The notes: generated from the sequence alone by a model not told the origin. A DNA stretch of 64,000 nt from Flavobacterium sp. UMI-01 (GCF_019656315.1 NZ_BPLU01000012.1:1-64000), one strand, 5' to 3'; positions 19,793-29,829 are shown, counted from the first letter of the stretch. A program made the numbers and translations.

Positions 19793-20482
19793 TTAAATAG
19801 CATTCCAAATACTATCATTAGGTGTTTGTGCAATTAAAGTTAAGTTTTCTTTACTTACAGGATGTGTAAATGTTAATTTTTGTGCATGCAAATGAATGCC
19901 TCCATCGGGATTGCTTCGGTCAAAACCGTATTTGAGGTCCCCTTTTATAGGACAGCCTATAGCGGCAAGTTGTGCTCTAATTTGATGGTGTCTGCCTGTA
20001 TGTAAATTGATTTCTAGAACAAAATAATTCGTCAATTCCTTGATTATAGTGTAGTCTAAACTGGCTAGTTTGCTTTCAGGGACTTCTTTTAAATGGGCTT
20101 TGGAAGTGTTGTTCTTTTCATTTCTTTTTAAAAAATGAACCAATTTATCTTGGGGTTTTGGAGGTTTGTTCTTTACCACCGCCCAATAGGTTTTTTGAGT
20201 CTCTCTATTTTTAAATAACTCATTGAGTCGGCTAAGAGCTTTGCTTGTACGAGCAAAAACAACAATTCCTGAGGTGGGGCGGTCCAAACGATGTACTACT
20301 CCTAAGAATACTTCGCCTGGTTTGTTGTATTTTACTTTAATATATTCTTTGACGATGTCCGATAAAGGTTTGTCGCCCGTTTTGTCTCCTTGGACAATAT
20401 CACCTACACGTTTGTTGATGACAATAATATGGTTGTCTTCATGAAGGACTTGTAGGTTGTCTTTGTTGGATAGTATTTTCAA
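19793..20482 (-). CDS. RluA-family RNA pseudouridine synthase
   Basis: Isomerises specific uridines in rRNA or tRNA. The catalytic segment GVVHRLDRPTSGIVVFARTSKAL holds the conserved HRLDxxTSG aspartate, and the GRHHQIRAQLAAIGCPIKGDLKYG motif is also that of the family. No S4 domain is present. I prefer the TTG at 20482, which begins MKILSNKDNLQ, as in relatives that I recall. The upstream ATG at 20515 would overlap panB by 32 bases and add 11 residues without family character. The gene follows panB directly and should be cotranscribed with it. The exact target site cannot be told from sequence. Confidence 0.88.
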   Translation of the reverse strand: MKILSNKDNLQVLHEDNHIIVINKRVGDIVQGDKTGDKPLSDIVKEYIKVKYNKPGEVFLGVVHRLDRPTSGIVVFARTSKALSRLNELFKNRETQKTYWAVVKNKPPKPQDKLVHFLKRNEKNNTSKAHLKEVPESKLASLDYTIIKELTNYFVLEINLHTGRHHQIRAQLAAIGCPIKGDLKYGFDRSNPDGGIHLHAQKLTFTHPVSKENLTLIAQTPNDSIWNAI

Positions 20483-20483
20483 T

Positions 20484-21302
20484 TTAATACTGTTCTTTTT
20501 CGTTAGGGAAATCAAGTGATTTTACGTCAGCCACATATTGACCTATAGCAGAGGTCATGCCTTCATATAAATTCATATAACGACGTAAAAATCGAGGACT
20601 GAATTCGTTATTCATTCCTAACATATCATGAATAACAAGCACCTGACCATCTACACTGCTTCCTGCACCAATACCAATGACAGGAATAGAAATACTTTTT
20701 GCTACTTTTTCGGCGAGATGTGCAGGTATTTTTTCCAAAACGATAGCAAAGCACCCTAATTTTTCCAAAATTTTAGCGTCTTCCATCAATTTTTCAGCTT
20801 CTTGTTCTTCTTTCGCTCTTACAGTATAGGTTCCAAATTTGTAAATCGATTGAGGGGTTAAGCCTAAATGTCCCATGACAGGAATTCCAGCATTAAGAAT
20901 TTTTTTTATTGAGTCTTTTATTTCTTTTCCTCCTTCTAATTTTACAGCATGGCCGCCACTTTCTTTCATAATTCTAATGGCTGAACGTAGTGCTTCTTTA
21001 GGGTCTGATTGGTAACTCCCAAAAGGCAAATCAACTACTACTAAAGCTCTTTCGATAGCGCGTACCACTGAAGACGCATGGTAAATCATTTGGTCTAAAG
21101 TAATAGGTAAGGTGGTTTCATGTCCTGCCATTACATTCGAAGCAGAATCACCTACTAAAATTACATCTACTCCAGCTGTGTCAACAATTTTAGCCATGGT
21201 GTAATCATAGGCTGTGAGCATCGAGATTTTTTCTCCTTGCGCTTTCATATCGATTAATGACTTGGTCGTTATTCTTTTGTAATCTTTTTTTGCTGTTGAC
21301 AT
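20484..21302 (-). CDS. panB: 3-methyl-2-oxobutanoate hydroxymethyltransferase
   Basis: First committed step of pantothenate and coenzyme A synthesis: transfers a hydroxymethyl group from methylene-tetrahydrofolate to 2-oxoisovalerate, giving ketopantoate. The 272-residue protein has the family motifs [15 protein letters not shown] (37-region), [16 protein letters not shown] with metal-binding Asp, [10 protein letters not shown], and [21 protein letters not shown] near the C-terminus. Length is normal. It lies upstream of the RluA-type gene with the two open frames meeting, so they form an operon. No other pantothenate gene (panC, panD) is in the window. Confidence 0.97.
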   Translation of the reverse strand: MSTAKKDYKRITTKSLIDMKAQGEKISMLTAYDYTMAKIVDTAGVDVILVGDSASNVMAGHETTLPITLDQMIYHASSVVRAIERALVVVDLPFGSYQSDPKEALRSAIRIMKESGGHAVKLEGGKEIKDSIKKILNAGIPVMGHLGLTPQSIYKFGTYTVRAKEEQEAEKLMEDAKILEKLGCFAIVLEKIPAHLAEKVAKSISIPVIGIGAGSSVDGQVLVIHDMLGMNNEFSPRFLRRYMNLYEGMTSAIGQYVADVKSLDFPNEKEQY

Positions 21303-21433
21303 AGTAATTTTTTTTCAGTGGTGTAAAAGTAGTAAAACAATAGCTTACGATACAAAAAAATGGATTTGACTTTCATCGCATCCATTTAGCTTATAACTTA
21401 AATTTAAGTAAGTTGATTTAATTTATAAATGAT

Positions 21434-21456
21434 AAAAAAAACAAGTGATTCCTTGT
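21434..21456 (-). terminator. Terminator of the hibernation-factor gene
   Basis: On the minus strand ACAAG, a six-base loop and CTTGT are followed by eight T, immediately after the gene. A second hairpin with 8-bp arms AAATGGAT/ATCCATTT and a T run lies further downstream near 21356-21392. Confidence 0.7.
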
Positions 21457-21457
21457 G

Positions 21458-21757
21458 TTAATGAGTTTTCATTTCGCTTTTTCTTTTGTTCAATTGCGTT
21501 TCGATATCTTTTACGGTTTCAGCAGCAGCAATTTCAAAAGAAGTTTCATTTGAAGTGGCAAAAATTCGTGGACCAGGACAACTTAAGGTAATTTCACATA
21601 TTTTTCCTTTTCCATGAGAATCTTTTTCTTCCTTGAATATGACACTTGCTCTGATAACCCAATCAAAGTGGTTGGTAAGTGAATCAAGTTTTTTGGTTAC
21701 AATATGTTCGGCTGTTTTATTTCTGTCAGAATGGACAAATTGAATAGTGGATTCCAT
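21458..21757 (-). CDS. Ribosome hibernation factor, HPF/RaiA family (short form)
   Basis: Binds the 30S subunit in the channel between A and P sites and silences ribosomes in stationary phase or stress. The 99-residue length is that of short HPF/YfiA proteins without the dimerising C-terminal domain. Visible family features are the start STIQFVHSDRNKTAEHIVTKKLDSL, a central ASVIFKEEKDSHGKGKICEITLSCPG strand pair, and the helix TSFEIAAAETVKDIETQLNKRK at the C-terminus. It has its own terminator and stands between a thioesterase and panB on the same strand. Confidence 0.88.
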   Translation of the reverse strand: MESTIQFVHSDRNKTAEHIVTKKLDSLTNHFDWVIRASVIFKEEKDSHGKGKICEITLSCPGPRIFATSNETSFEIAAAETVKDIETQLNKRKSEMKTH

Positions 21758-21867
21758 AAATATATTTTTAAGGGTTAGTATCTTTATTTTAAATGAGTAT
21801 TTTTTTAGGTGCGGTAAAATCGAGTTGAACTCAAAATCACAGAATAAAATTTAATAGTACTACGTAA

Positions 21868-22305
21868 TTATAGTGTTGTAAAATCTTCGCTTTTAGGGAA
21901 AATAGATAAAGCATCTAAAACTGCTTTGGGAGTTGGATTGACCAGTTTCCTAAGTTTGGTATCCATCCAAGCGCCGTCAACTGTAATGGTTGCTGCAAGT
22001 TGGTCTTCGTCGTTGCGCAGTTCATGAACGATAGTCCATCGAGAAGAATCTGGTTTCATTTTGCTCACTTTGGTATGTATTGCAATCGAATCAGATAAGT
22101 TAATTTCTCTTCTAAAAACACATTCTTCTCTAAATATGACGGGACCAAAATGTAAGGCCTGAAATACTTTCATTGTGAGTCCTAAACTTTCTAATATTTC
22201 GATACGATGTTGTGCGCCAAAATCATAATAAACACTATGTCTCACGTGGAAATTGGGGTCAAGGTCTGACCAACGGAAGGATAATTTTTTGCAAAAGGAA
22301 GTCAT
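21868..22305 (-). CDS. Acyl-CoA thioesterase, hotdog fold (4HBT family)
   Basis: Predicted to hydrolyse an acyl-CoA thioester. The 145-residue protein starts with FRWSDLDPNFHVRHSVYYDF, the classical 4-hydroxybenzoyl-CoA thioesterase motif with the active-site Asp in DLDxNxHV, followed by a long helix (AQHRIEILESLG) and beta strands ending in the TVDGAWMD segment. The length matches single-hotdog enzymes that work as dimers or tetramers. The substrate is unknown. The gene is 110 bases upstream of the hibernation-factor gene on the same strand. Confidence 0.87.
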   Translation of the reverse strand: MTSFCKKLSFRWSDLDPNFHVRHSVYYDFGAQHRIEILESLGLTMKVFQALHFGPVIFREECVFRREINLSDSIAIHTKVSKMKPDSSRWTIVHELRNDEDQLAATITVDGAWMDTKLRKLVNPTPKAVLDALSIFPKSEDFTTL

Positions 22306-22441
22306 GTTAGAAAGGATTAGATTTTGTTTGTCATTCCCTAATGAGGCTTACAGTAAATATACAAAAATGATTCGTAGTTTTCAAATCGAATACTACGAAT
22401 CAATGATGATTTATTTTGAAAGGTATTACTGCAAGGGAAAG

Positions 22442-22831
22442 TTATAAGGGAATATTCTCAATTAGAATAGGATGGTGAGCGCTATCATAATAAGTACAAT
22501 TCATTTTAACAATATCCACTTCCCACTTGGCAATGCCGCATTGGGCCGCATGATTGCAAAAACTGAAGTAGTCCGTTTGTCCGTCTTGGTGCATTACTAG
22601 AAATTCAATGAAGCGTTCTTTGTTGGCTAATGGAGAAACGGTTAAAGGAGTGTATTTTTTTTCAGTACTTACTTCGAATCCGTCAGCGCCAGTATACACA
22701 ACACTGCCATCCTCTACAACAGTCGTATAACTTTTTACTCCTAATTGTATTAAATCGCTAATGTATTTGGGGAAATCGGCGCCAGTTTGCACCTTGTCAT
22801 GTGCGGCTTTAATTTGCTTTATTGTAAACAT
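22442..22831 (-). CDS. DUF1398-family protein
   Basis: Small cytosolic protein of 129 residues with the family's features: a start FTIKQIKAAHDKVQTGADFPKYISDLIQLGVKSY, the central VVYTGADGFEV, and the end QCGIAKWEVDIVKMNCTYYD. DUF1398 proteins are found in many bacteria and have no established function; older annotations call some of them phage envelope proteins, for which I see no support here. The gene stands alone, 136 bases upstream of the thioesterase gene and divergent from dnaK. Confidence 0.8.
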   Translation of the reverse strand: MFTIKQIKAAHDKVQTGADFPKYISDLIQLGVKSYTTVVEDGSVVYTGADGFEVSTEKKYTPLTVSPLANKERFIEFLVMHQDGQTDYFSFCNHAAQCGIAKWEVDIVKMNCTYYDSAHHPILIENIPL

Positions 22832-23013
22832 GATTGTTCTTTTTTTTTAAATCAAATATAGTTTAAATTTGAATTGGCAATGGCTGATAAATTTAAAATG
22901 TTCTACTATTAATGTTATTGCAACTGTGGCTATAAGTTAAAGTAAACATTAAGAGATAGAAAGTTTAGTGTTACTATTGGTGTTTGTTTGAATTATTAAG
23001 TTAAAAGCTGTTT

Positions 23014-23021
23014 TACTTTTG
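23014..23021 (+). promoter_or_regulatory. Possible housekeeping -7 box (TACTTTTG) upstream of dnaK
   Basis: A perfect TAnnTTTG match 188 bases before the dnaK start, with a TTG 23 bases upstream (22988-22990), at the long limit of the usual spacing. It could serve as basal promoter in addition to the sigma-54 type site closer to the gene. Confidence 0.4.
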
Positions 23022-23052
23022 TAAGGATAAAAAGGGTTGTACTTAAAGAGTG

Positions 23053-23117
23053 TTGTCAGGCATTAAAAAATGTCAACTTGTCAGTGGATTTTGCGCCATT
23101 TTAACAAAAACTGACAA
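23053..23117. promoter_or_regulatory. Cluster of TTGTCAG half-sites upstream of dnaK
   Basis: TTGTCAG occurs at 23053-23059 and again as TTGTCAGT at 23078-23085, with a TGTCAA between them at 23071. An exact inverted copy, ACTGACAA, lies at 23110-23117. They stand 20-85 bases upstream of a sigma-54 type promoter, a normal position for an enhancer-binding protein. The role is inferred from position and symmetry. Confidence 0.5.
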
Positions 23118-23136
23118 TTTCAAGAGCGGTTTTTTG

Positions 23137-23153
23137 TTGGCACAAAGATTGCT
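23137..23153 (+). promoter_or_regulatory. Sigma-54 type promoter of dnaK (TTGGCAC-N5-TTGCT)
   Basis: TTGGCAC at 23137-23143 and TTGCT at 23149-23153 place the GG and GC dinucleotides exactly 10 bases apart, as in canonical -24/-12 promoters. Initiation would fall near 23165, about 45 bases before the dnaK start. The match is complete, but control of dnaK by RpoN here is an inference. Confidence 0.65.
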
Positions 23154-23208
23154 TTAAAGTCACCAAGTTATTAAAACGAATATATAATAAAAATTAAATA
23201 TAGTAAAA

Positions 23209-25095
23209 ATGGGTAAAATAATCGGAATTGATTTAGGTACTACCAACTCTTGTGTTTCTGTAATGGAAGGTAATGAAGCAGTTGTAATTCCTAACGCAGA
23301 AGGAAAAAGAACAACGCCATCTATCATCGCTTTTGTTGAAGGTGGAGAAATTAAAGTAGGTGACCCTGCAAAAAGACAAGCAGTAACTAATCCAACTAAG
23401 ACTATTGCTTCTATCAAACGTTTTATGGGACAAGGATTTAGCGAAGTTTCAGAAGAAGCTAAAAGAGTTCCTTATTCAGTAGTAAAAGGAGATAACAATA
23501 CACCACGTGTGGATATTGATGGTCGTTTATATACTGCTCAAGAATTGTCAGCTATGACACTTCAAAAAATGAAAAAAACTGCTGAAGACTATTTAGGTCA
23601 AACAGTAACTGAAGCAGTTATTACTGTTCCTGCATACTTTAACGATGCACAACGTCAAGCTACTAAAGAAGCTGGAGAAATTGCTGGTCTTAAAGTAATG
23701 CGTATCATCAATGAGCCTACTGCTGCTGCATTGGCTTATGGATTAGACAAAAAAGGAACGGATCAAAAAATTGCTGTTTACGATTTAGGTGGTGGAACTT
23801 TTGATATCTCTGTTTTGGAATTAGGAGACGGAGTTTTCGAAGTATTATCTACAAATGGAGATACTCACTTAGGAGGAGACGATTTTGACCAAGTTATTAT
23901 TGACTGGTTGGCTGATGAATTCAAAGCTGAGGAAGGAATTGACTTGCGTTTAGACCCAATGTCATTACAACGTATCAAAGAAGCTGCTGAAAAAGCAAAA
24001 ATTGAATTATCTGCTTCTGCTGAAACAGAAATCAACTTGCCATACGTAACTGCTACAGCTTCAGGACCAAAACACTTAGTGAAAAAATTATCTCGTTCTA
24101 AATTTGAACAATTAGCAGATTCACTAGTAAAACGTTCTATGGCACCAGTTGCTAGAGCGTTGAAAGATGCAGGTTTATCTACATCTGATATTGACGAAGT
24201 AATCCTTGTAGGAGGTTCTACTCGTATCCCAAGAATCGTTGAAGAAGTAGAGAAATTCTTCGGTAAAAAAGCATCTAAAGGAGTTAACCCTGATGAGGTT
24301 GTAGCTATTGGTGCTGCTATCCAAGGTGGTGTACTTTCTGGAGATGTAAAAGATGTATTGTTACTTGACGTTACACCTCTTGCTTTAGGTATCGAAACTA
24401 TGGGTGGTGTAATGACAACTCTTATCGAGGCTAACACAACTATCCCAACTAAAAAATCTCAAGTATTCTCTACTGCTGCTGATTCTCAACCATCTGTTGA
24501 AATCCACGTACTGCAAGGAGCAAGAGCAATGGCTGCAGATAACAAAACAATCGGTCGTTTCCACTTAGATGGTATTCCACCAGCACCTAGAGGAGTTCCT
24601 CAAATCGAAGTATCTTTCGATATTGATGCTAACGGTATCATCAAAGTATCTGCAACAGATAAAGGAACTGGAAAATCTCACGATATCCGTATCGAAGCTT
24701 CTTCTGGTTTAACAGCTGAGGAAATCGAAAGAATGAAACAAGACGCTGAAGCAAATGCTGATGCTGATAGACAAGCAAGAGAAAAAGCTGAAAAATTAAA
24801 CGAAGCTGATTCTATGATCTTCCAAACTGAATCTCAATTGAAAGAGTTAGGAGATAAATTGTCTGATGAAAATAAAGTAGCTGTTGAGTACGCTTTAACC
24901 GAATTGAGAATGGCTCACCAATCTCAAGACATTCCAGCGATTCAAACTGCTCTTGACAACATCAACGCTGCTTGGAAAAAAGCTACTGAAGCAATGTATG
25001 CTCAAGGTGAACAAGGACAAGAGGCTCCTCAATCACAAGGTGAGCAAGCGCAAGGAGACAACGTAGAAGACGTTGAATTCGAAGAAGTAAAATAA
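23209..25095 (+). CDS. dnaK: Molecular chaperone DnaK (Hsp70)
   Basis: ATP-dependent chaperone that binds unfolded segments, working with DnaJ and GrpE (neither is in the window). The 628-residue protein has the start [17 protein letters not shown] (phosphate loop 1), the [17 protein letters not shown] loop 2 near 190, [10 protein letters not shown] near 335, the interdomain linker [16 protein letters not shown] at about 380-395, the substrate-binding beta sandwich to about 500 and a helical lid, with a Gln/Gly-rich tail ending VEFEEVK. Codon use is highly biased, as in rpsA. It is transcribed alone: a sigma-54 type promoter lies upstream and a strong terminator follows. Confidence 0.98.
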   Translation: MGKIIGIDLGTTNSCVSVMEGNEAVVIPNAEGKRTTPSIIAFVEGGEIKVGDPAKRQAVTNPTKTIASIKRFMGQGFSEVSEEAKRVPYSVVKGDNNTPRVDIDGRLYTAQELSAMTLQKMKKTAEDYLGQTVTEAVITVPAYFNDAQRQATKEAGEIAGLKVMRIINEPTAAALAYGLDKKGTDQKIAVYDLGGGTFDISVLELGDGVFEVLSTNGDTHLGGDDFDQVIIDWLADEFKAEEGIDLRLDPMSLQRIKEAAEKAKIELSASAETEINLPYVTATASGPKHLVKKLSRSKFEQLADSLVKRSMAPVARALKDAGLSTSDIDEVILVGGSTRIPRIVEEVEKFFGKKASKGVNPDEVVAIGAAIQGGVLSGDVKDVLLLDVTPLALGIETMGGVMTTLIEANTTIPTKKSQVFSTAADSQPSVEIHVLQGARAMAADNKTIGRFHLDGIPPAPRGVPQIEVSFDIDANGIIKVSATDKGTGKSHDIRIEASSGLTAEEIERMKQDAEANADADRQAREKAEKLNEADSMIFQTESQLKELGDKLSDENKVAVEYALTELRMAHQSQDIPAIQTALDNINAAWKKATEAMYAQGEQGQEAPQSQGEQAQGDNVEDVEFEEVK

Positions 25096-25145
25096 TTACG
25101 TAGAGAGGTGTAATACATTACATCTTTACTAAATAATGAATAAGA

Positions 25146-25175
25146 ACCGAGTCAGAAATGGCTCGGTTTTTTTTG
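25146..25175 (+). terminator. dnaK terminator
   Basis: A 9-bp stem ACCGAGTCA / TGGCTCGGT closed by a GAAA tetraloop is followed by eight T, about 50 bases after the dnaK stop codon. Confidence 0.9.
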
Positions 25176-25346
25176 TTTAAAAAAATAGAAAACATGATTT
25201 TTCTCATGTGTGCAAAATTTAATTGACTGTACTTTTGAAAAAAATAAAAACAAAACGATATTGTAATGTTATTCTTTGGTACACAACAATGCCAAAGGTC
25301 AAAGTTTTAAATCTTTTTTGTAATATTACTGTAAATATAATTTTGG

Positions 25347-26414
25347 ATGCGAAAAATTAAGTTTAGAAAAGTACGAAAAATTCAACCCAATGCTTTGGAA
25401 TATACGGGTAAGCATAAACAATTTGAATCTCAAATGCAGTTGTTTATTTATGATGATTCGTATTTTAAAGAGTATCCTGATTTTACACTTGAGGATTTAA
25501 AAAAGATAACGCCTTCAAAAAATAATTGGCTTAATCTTCATGGATTGAATAACATAGAACTCATTCAAGGCATAGGTAGTTTTTTTCAAATAGATCATTT
25601 TATCCTTTCGGATATCTTAAATACTTCAAGGCGGACTAAATTAGAACAACTTCCTTCGGTGTTGTTTTTTAATATCAAATCATTACTGCCAACTGAACAA
25701 TCGGATAGCATTAATGTGGAACAAATTAGTTTTATTTTAAAAGAAGGCATTTTAATTTCGTTTCAAGAAAAAAGAAGCGATTTTTTTACTCACATCAGAG
25801 AGCGAATTCGAACCAAAACAGGAAATGTCCGTTCTGAGAAAACAGATTACCTGTTGTACCTTCTTTTAGATGCTGTAATGGAAAATTTTTACATCACTAT
25901 AGAGAATGAGGAGGATAAAGTAGAAGCATTGATAGCGCAGTCCAAAACAAGTTCAAACCCAGAAATTTTAGTAAGTATTGAAAAACACCGCGATAATTTT
26001 AATTTTTTAAAAAGGTCCATCGTGCCCTTAAGGGATTCGTTATTGGCTATCAAAAGCCTAAAAAATGAAACCTCTTTTTTGATTATTGAACCAGATACCT
26101 ACAATTATTTTACTCGTTTGTATCAAAAAAGTTTAGAGTTATTAGAACAAATAGAATCGGATATGGGTATATTAGAAAGTGCCTCTAATTTCTTTTTTTC
26201 TTCTCAAGCACATAAGATGAATGAAATCATGAAAACCTTAACCGTGATTTCTGCGATTTTTATTCCGCTGACATTTATTGTAGGAGTATATGGGATGAAT
26301 TTTGAAAATATGCCCGAATTGAAATACCATGACGGGTATTATATCGTTATCGGATTTATGGTAGTCATTGGGTTGCTGATGATTTATTATTTTAAAAAAA
26401 GGAAATGGTTTTGA
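25347..26414 (+). CDS. corA: Magnesium/cobalt transport protein CorA
   Basis: Pentameric inner-membrane channel for Mg2+ (and Co2+). The 355-residue protein has a large soluble N-terminal domain, a long stalk helix (about 215-295) and two C-terminal membrane helices. The signature GMN sits in the loop between them as VGVYGMNFENMPEL (about 313-326), and the C-terminus is the basic FKKRKWF. Length is normal. It is 14 bases upstream of pta on the same strand, so it could share a transcript with pta and ackA; no functional link is obvious. Confidence 0.96.
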   Translation: MRKIKFRKVRKIQPNALEYTGKHKQFESQMQLFIYDDSYFKEYPDFTLEDLKKITPSKNNWLNLHGLNNIELIQGIGSFFQIDHFILSDILNTSRRTKLEQLPSVLFFNIKSLLPTEQSDSINVEQISFILKEGILISFQEKRSDFFTHIRERIRTKTGNVRSEKTDYLLYLLLDAVMENFYITIENEEDKVEALIAQSKTSSNPEILVSIEKHRDNFNFLKRSIVPLRDSLLAIKSLKNETSFLIIEPDTYNYFTRLYQKSLELLEQIESDMGILESASNFFFSSQAHKMNEIMKTLTVISAIFIPLTFIVGVYGMNFENMPELKYHDGYYIVIGFMVVIGLLMIYYFKKRKWF

Positions 26415-26428
26415 AAATCAATTAATAG

Positions 26429-28522
26429 ATGAATAAAGCAATTTATATAGCGACAAGCGAAAAAAACAGTGGTAAATCCATTATTACTTTGGGATTAATG
26501 AGCATGCTGATTGGCAAAACAGCCAAGGTAGGTTATTTTAGACCCATTATAGAAGATTTTAAAGATGGTAAATTAGACAATCATATTGAAACCGTCATTT
26601 CTCATTTTAACCTGGATATTGCTTTTGAGGATGCTTATGCCATTACCAAAAGCAAATTGATTAAGAAAAAAAATAGCGGAAAAATAGGAGAGGTTTTGGA
26701 TTTAATTATTGAAAAATTCAAACGTCTCGAAGAGCAATTTGATTTTGTATTGGTTGAAGGGACCAGCTTTAGTGGTGAGGGAACTGTAATCGAATTGGAT
26801 ATGAATGTATTAATAGCTAAGAATTTAGGTATTCCAGCTATTATCGTGAGTACAGGTGTAGGGAAAACATTGGAAGAATTTGTTGACAGTTTGTATCTTG
26901 CTTATGATTCTTTTAAAGTGAAGGAAGTTGATGTTTTAGCAGTGGTAGCCAATAAAGTGCAGCCTGAGAATTTAGAAGTTGCTATTAATGGATTAAAGGC
27001 CTGTTTGCCTTCTTCGGTTTTGGTAAATTCAATTCCACTTATTCCAAGTTTAAAGAATCCAACAGTCAAAGAAATTATCGAAACATTAGATGCCGAAGTC
27101 CTTTTTGGTCAGGAATATTTGAACAATGAGGTAGGAAGCTTCAGTGTAGGAGCCATGCAACTGCGCAACTATTTAGTGCATTTAAAAGAAAAAGGATTGG
27201 TTATCACACCAGGTGACCGTGCTGATATCATTTTAGGGGCTTTACAAGCAAATGAATCGGCAAATTATCCTTCAGTTTCAGGAATTATTTTGACTGGAAA
27301 CATATTGCCTGAAGAAAGTATTTTAAAGTTAATTGAAGGCTTGACTAGTGTAGTGCCTATTATTAGTGTCAACGAGGGTACGTATATGATAACAAATAAA
27401 ATTGGTAGTATTAATGCCAAAATATATGCTGACAACAAGCAAAAAATTGAAACCTCAATCGCTACTTTCGAAAAATATATGGCGGTGGATGAATTGGCTG
27501 ATAAGTTAAGTGCTTTTGAAGCTGAGGGTATGACACCCAAAATGTTTCAGTATAACTTGGTTAAAAGAGCCAAAAGCCATCGCAAACATATTGTGTTACC
27601 GGAAGGTTCAGACGAACGAATTATCATTGCAGCTTCTCGATTATTGACTATAGATGTGGTAGATATTACTATTATAGGAAACCGACGCCAAATAGAGAAT
27701 AAGGTTAACGAACTGGGTATTTCTTTTGATTTTGATAAAATAAGAATTATAAACCCGATTGAATCCCCACATTATGAGGAGTATGCTGCAACGTATTATG
27801 AATTGAGAAAAACTAAAAATGTTACGTTACGGATGGCGATGGATTTGATGGAAGATGTTTCGTATTTTGGAACCATGATGGTTTATAAAGGGCATGCTGA
27901 CGGAATGGTATCAGGGGCAGCACATACAACCCAACATACTATTTTGCCTGCGTTGCAATTCATTAAGACCAAACCAGAGTCTTCTGTAGTTTCCTCAGTG
28001 TTTTTCATGTGTTTGGAAGATCGTGTTTCTGTTTTTGGGGATTGCGCAATTAATCCAAATCCCACAGCAGAACAATTGGCCGAGATTGCTATTTCTTCCG
28101 CAGATACGAGTTTGGCTTTTGGAATCGAACCCAAAGTGGCTATGTTATCCTATTCCTCTGGTTCGTCAGGTAAAGGAAATGAGGTGGATAAAGTTCGTCA
28201 AGCAACAGAAATTGTTCGTGCCAAACGTCCCGATTTGAAAATTGAAGGTCCTATTCAATATGATGCGGCAGTTGATAAGAGTGTCGGGCAAAGTAAGATG
28301 CCTAATTCAGAAGTTGCAGGGCAGGCGAGTGTGCTAATTTTTCCTGATTTGAATACGGGTAACAATACCTATAAAGCGGTACAAAGAGAGACAGGCGCTT
28401 TGGCTATAGGGCCTATGTTACAAGGGCTTAATAAACCAGTTAATGATTTAAGTCGTGGTTGTACGGTAGATGATATTATCAATACAGTGGTGATTACAGC
28501 GATACAGGCTCAAGGATTATAG
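26429..28522 (+). CDS. pta: Phosphate acetyltransferase
   Basis: Interconverts acetyl-CoA and acetyl phosphate. At 697 residues it is the long, three-part form: an N-terminal P-loop-like domain (IATSEKNSGKSIITLGL), a central DRTGG domain (about 215-330) and the catalytic PTA domain from about 365 on (KSHRKHIVLPEGSDERI to the end). The C-terminal region holds SYSSGSSGKG and the DAAVDKSVGQSKMPNSEVAGQA segment typical of the catalytic site. It is followed 76 bases later by ackA, with which it forms the acetate/ATP-generating pathway. Acetyl phosphate made here can also phosphorylate response regulators. Confidence 0.97.
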   Translation: MNKAIYIATSEKNSGKSIITLGLMSMLIGKTAKVGYFRPIIEDFKDGKLDNHIETVISHFNLDIAFEDAYAITKSKLIKKKNSGKIGEVLDLIIEKFKRLEEQFDFVLVEGTSFSGEGTVIELDMNVLIAKNLGIPAIIVSTGVGKTLEEFVDSLYLAYDSFKVKEVDVLAVVANKVQPENLEVAINGLKACLPSSVLVNSIPLIPSLKNPTVKEIIETLDAEVLFGQEYLNNEVGSFSVGAMQLRNYLVHLKEKGLVITPGDRADIILGALQANESANYPSVSGIILTGNILPEESILKLIEGLTSVVPIISVNEGTYMITNKIGSINAKIYADNKQKIETSIATFEKYMAVDELADKLSAFEAEGMTPKMFQYNLVKRAKSHRKHIVLPEGSDERIIIAASRLLTIDVVDITIIGNRRQIENKVNELGISFDFDKIRIINPIESPHYEEYAATYYELRKTKNVTLRMAMDLMEDVSYFGTMMVYKGHADGMVSGAAHTTQHTILPALQFIKTKPESSVVSSVFFMCLEDRVSVFGDCAINPNPTAEQLAEIAISSADTSLAFGIEPKVAMLSYSSGSSGKGNEVDKVRQATEIVRAKRPDLKIEGPIQYDAAVDKSVGQSKMPNSEVAGQASVLIFPDLNTGNNTYKAVQRETGALAIGPMLQGLNKPVNDLSRGCTVDDIINTVVITAIQAQGL

Positions 28523-28598
28523 ATTTAATAAAGTTACCGAGGTACTAAGTTGCTTAGAAACTTAGAAACTCAACACCTTAACAACTCAAAAAACAGAA

Positions 28599-29789
28599 AT
28601 GAAAATAGTAATTATAAATTCGGGTAGTTCTTCAATAAAATACCAATTAATGAGTATGCCTGAAAGAACGGTGATTTGTTCCGGAATGATTGATAGAATA
28701 GGTTTAGAAACTTCTAATTTTACCTATAAAACAACCGTAAATGTTATAGAAGAAACAGTGCCTATTCCAACTCATAAAATGGGTTTAGAAAAAATAGCGC
28801 AGTTTTTGATGGACGAAAAAGTAGGCGTTATTAAGTCGAAAGACGAGATTGCTGCTGTAGGACATCGTGTGGTGCATGGTGGAGCTGTTTTTTCGGAAAC
28901 GGTTGAAGTAACCGCTGATGTTAAGAATGAAATTAAGGAACTTTCGGCATTGGCACCCTTACACAATCCAGCAAATTTAGAAGGAATTGTAGTTGCTGAA
29001 GCTATTTTTCCTCAAGCCAAACAGGTAGTAGTATTTGACACCGCTTTTCATCAAACTATTCCCGTGATTGCACATAAATACGCTATTCCTAATGCGTTAT
29101 TGGAAGAACATAAAATAAGACTGTACGGTTTTCATGGTACCAGTCATAAATATGTTTCGGAACAAGCGATTGCCTATTTGGATAAAAAAGCCAAAATAAT
29201 TTGCATACACTTAGGAAACGGTTGCAGCATAACTGCCATACAAGACGGAAAAAGTATTGATCATTCAATGGGTTTTGCTCCTTCTAATGGTCTGATTATG
29301 GGAACACGTTGTGGCGATATTGATCAATCGGTTGTTTTTTATATGGTCAATACGCTAGGGTATTCTATGGATGAGGTTAATGCTATTTTGTTGAAAAAAA
29401 GTGGTATGTTAGGGCTTACGGGCTACAGTGATTTAAGAGATATTGAGGCCGAGGCATCTAATGGAAACAAAGAATGTCAATTAGCTTTAGCGATGAATGT
29501 GTACCGTATTCAAAAATACATTGGCGCTTATACAGCCGTAATGAATGGATTGGATGCGATAGTTTTTACTGCTGGTATAGGAGAGAATTCTTCGTACATC
29601 CGAAAATCAGTTTGTACAAATATGGAGTTTTTCGGATTAGAACTAGATGACGCAAAAAATGATTTACGTTCCAAAGAAATAAGAGAAATTAATGCACCCA
29701 ACGCAAAAACTAAAATTTTGGTAATTCCTACCAACGAAGAATTGGAAATTGCCAATCAAGTATATGGATTACTGAATGAAGCAGAATAA
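28599..29789 (+). CDS. ackA: Acetate kinase
   Basis: Transfers the phosphate of acetyl phosphate to ADP, giving acetate and ATP, or the reverse. The 396-residue protein starts with the phosphate-loop motif IINSGSSSIKYQLM and has the family signature FDTAFHQTIP, HGTSHKYVSEQA, and the nucleotide-binding IHLGNGCSITAI. The C-terminal FTAGIGENSSYIR is also characteristic. It follows pta, and the pair is closed by a hairpin terminator. Length is normal for the family. Confidence 0.97.
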   Translation: MKIVIINSGSSSIKYQLMSMPERTVICSGMIDRIGLETSNFTYKTTVNVIEETVPIPTHKMGLEKIAQFLMDEKVGVIKSKDEIAAVGHRVVHGGAVFSETVEVTADVKNEIKELSALAPLHNPANLEGIVVAEAIFPQAKQVVVFDTAFHQTIPVIAHKYAIPNALLEEHKIRLYGFHGTSHKYVSEQAIAYLDKKAKIICIHLGNGCSITAIQDGKSIDHSMGFAPSNGLIMGTRCGDIDQSVVFYMVNTLGYSMDEVNAILLKKSGMLGLTGYSDLRDIEAEASNGNKECQLALAMNVYRIQKYIGAYTAVMNGLDAIVFTAGIGENSSYIRKSVCTNMEFFGLELDDAKNDLRSKEIREINAPNAKTKILVIPTNEELEIANQVYGLLNEAE

Positions 29790-29829
29790 GAATACAGTAG
29801 TTTTTATATCCTTAAATAGGAGGTGAATC

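Noticed and set aside
20483..20515. ATG start of the RluA-type gene overlapping panB by 32 bases
   Set aside because: The TTG at 20482 begins directly at the conserved MKILSNK-like start and removes the overlap. The ATG cannot be fully excluded.
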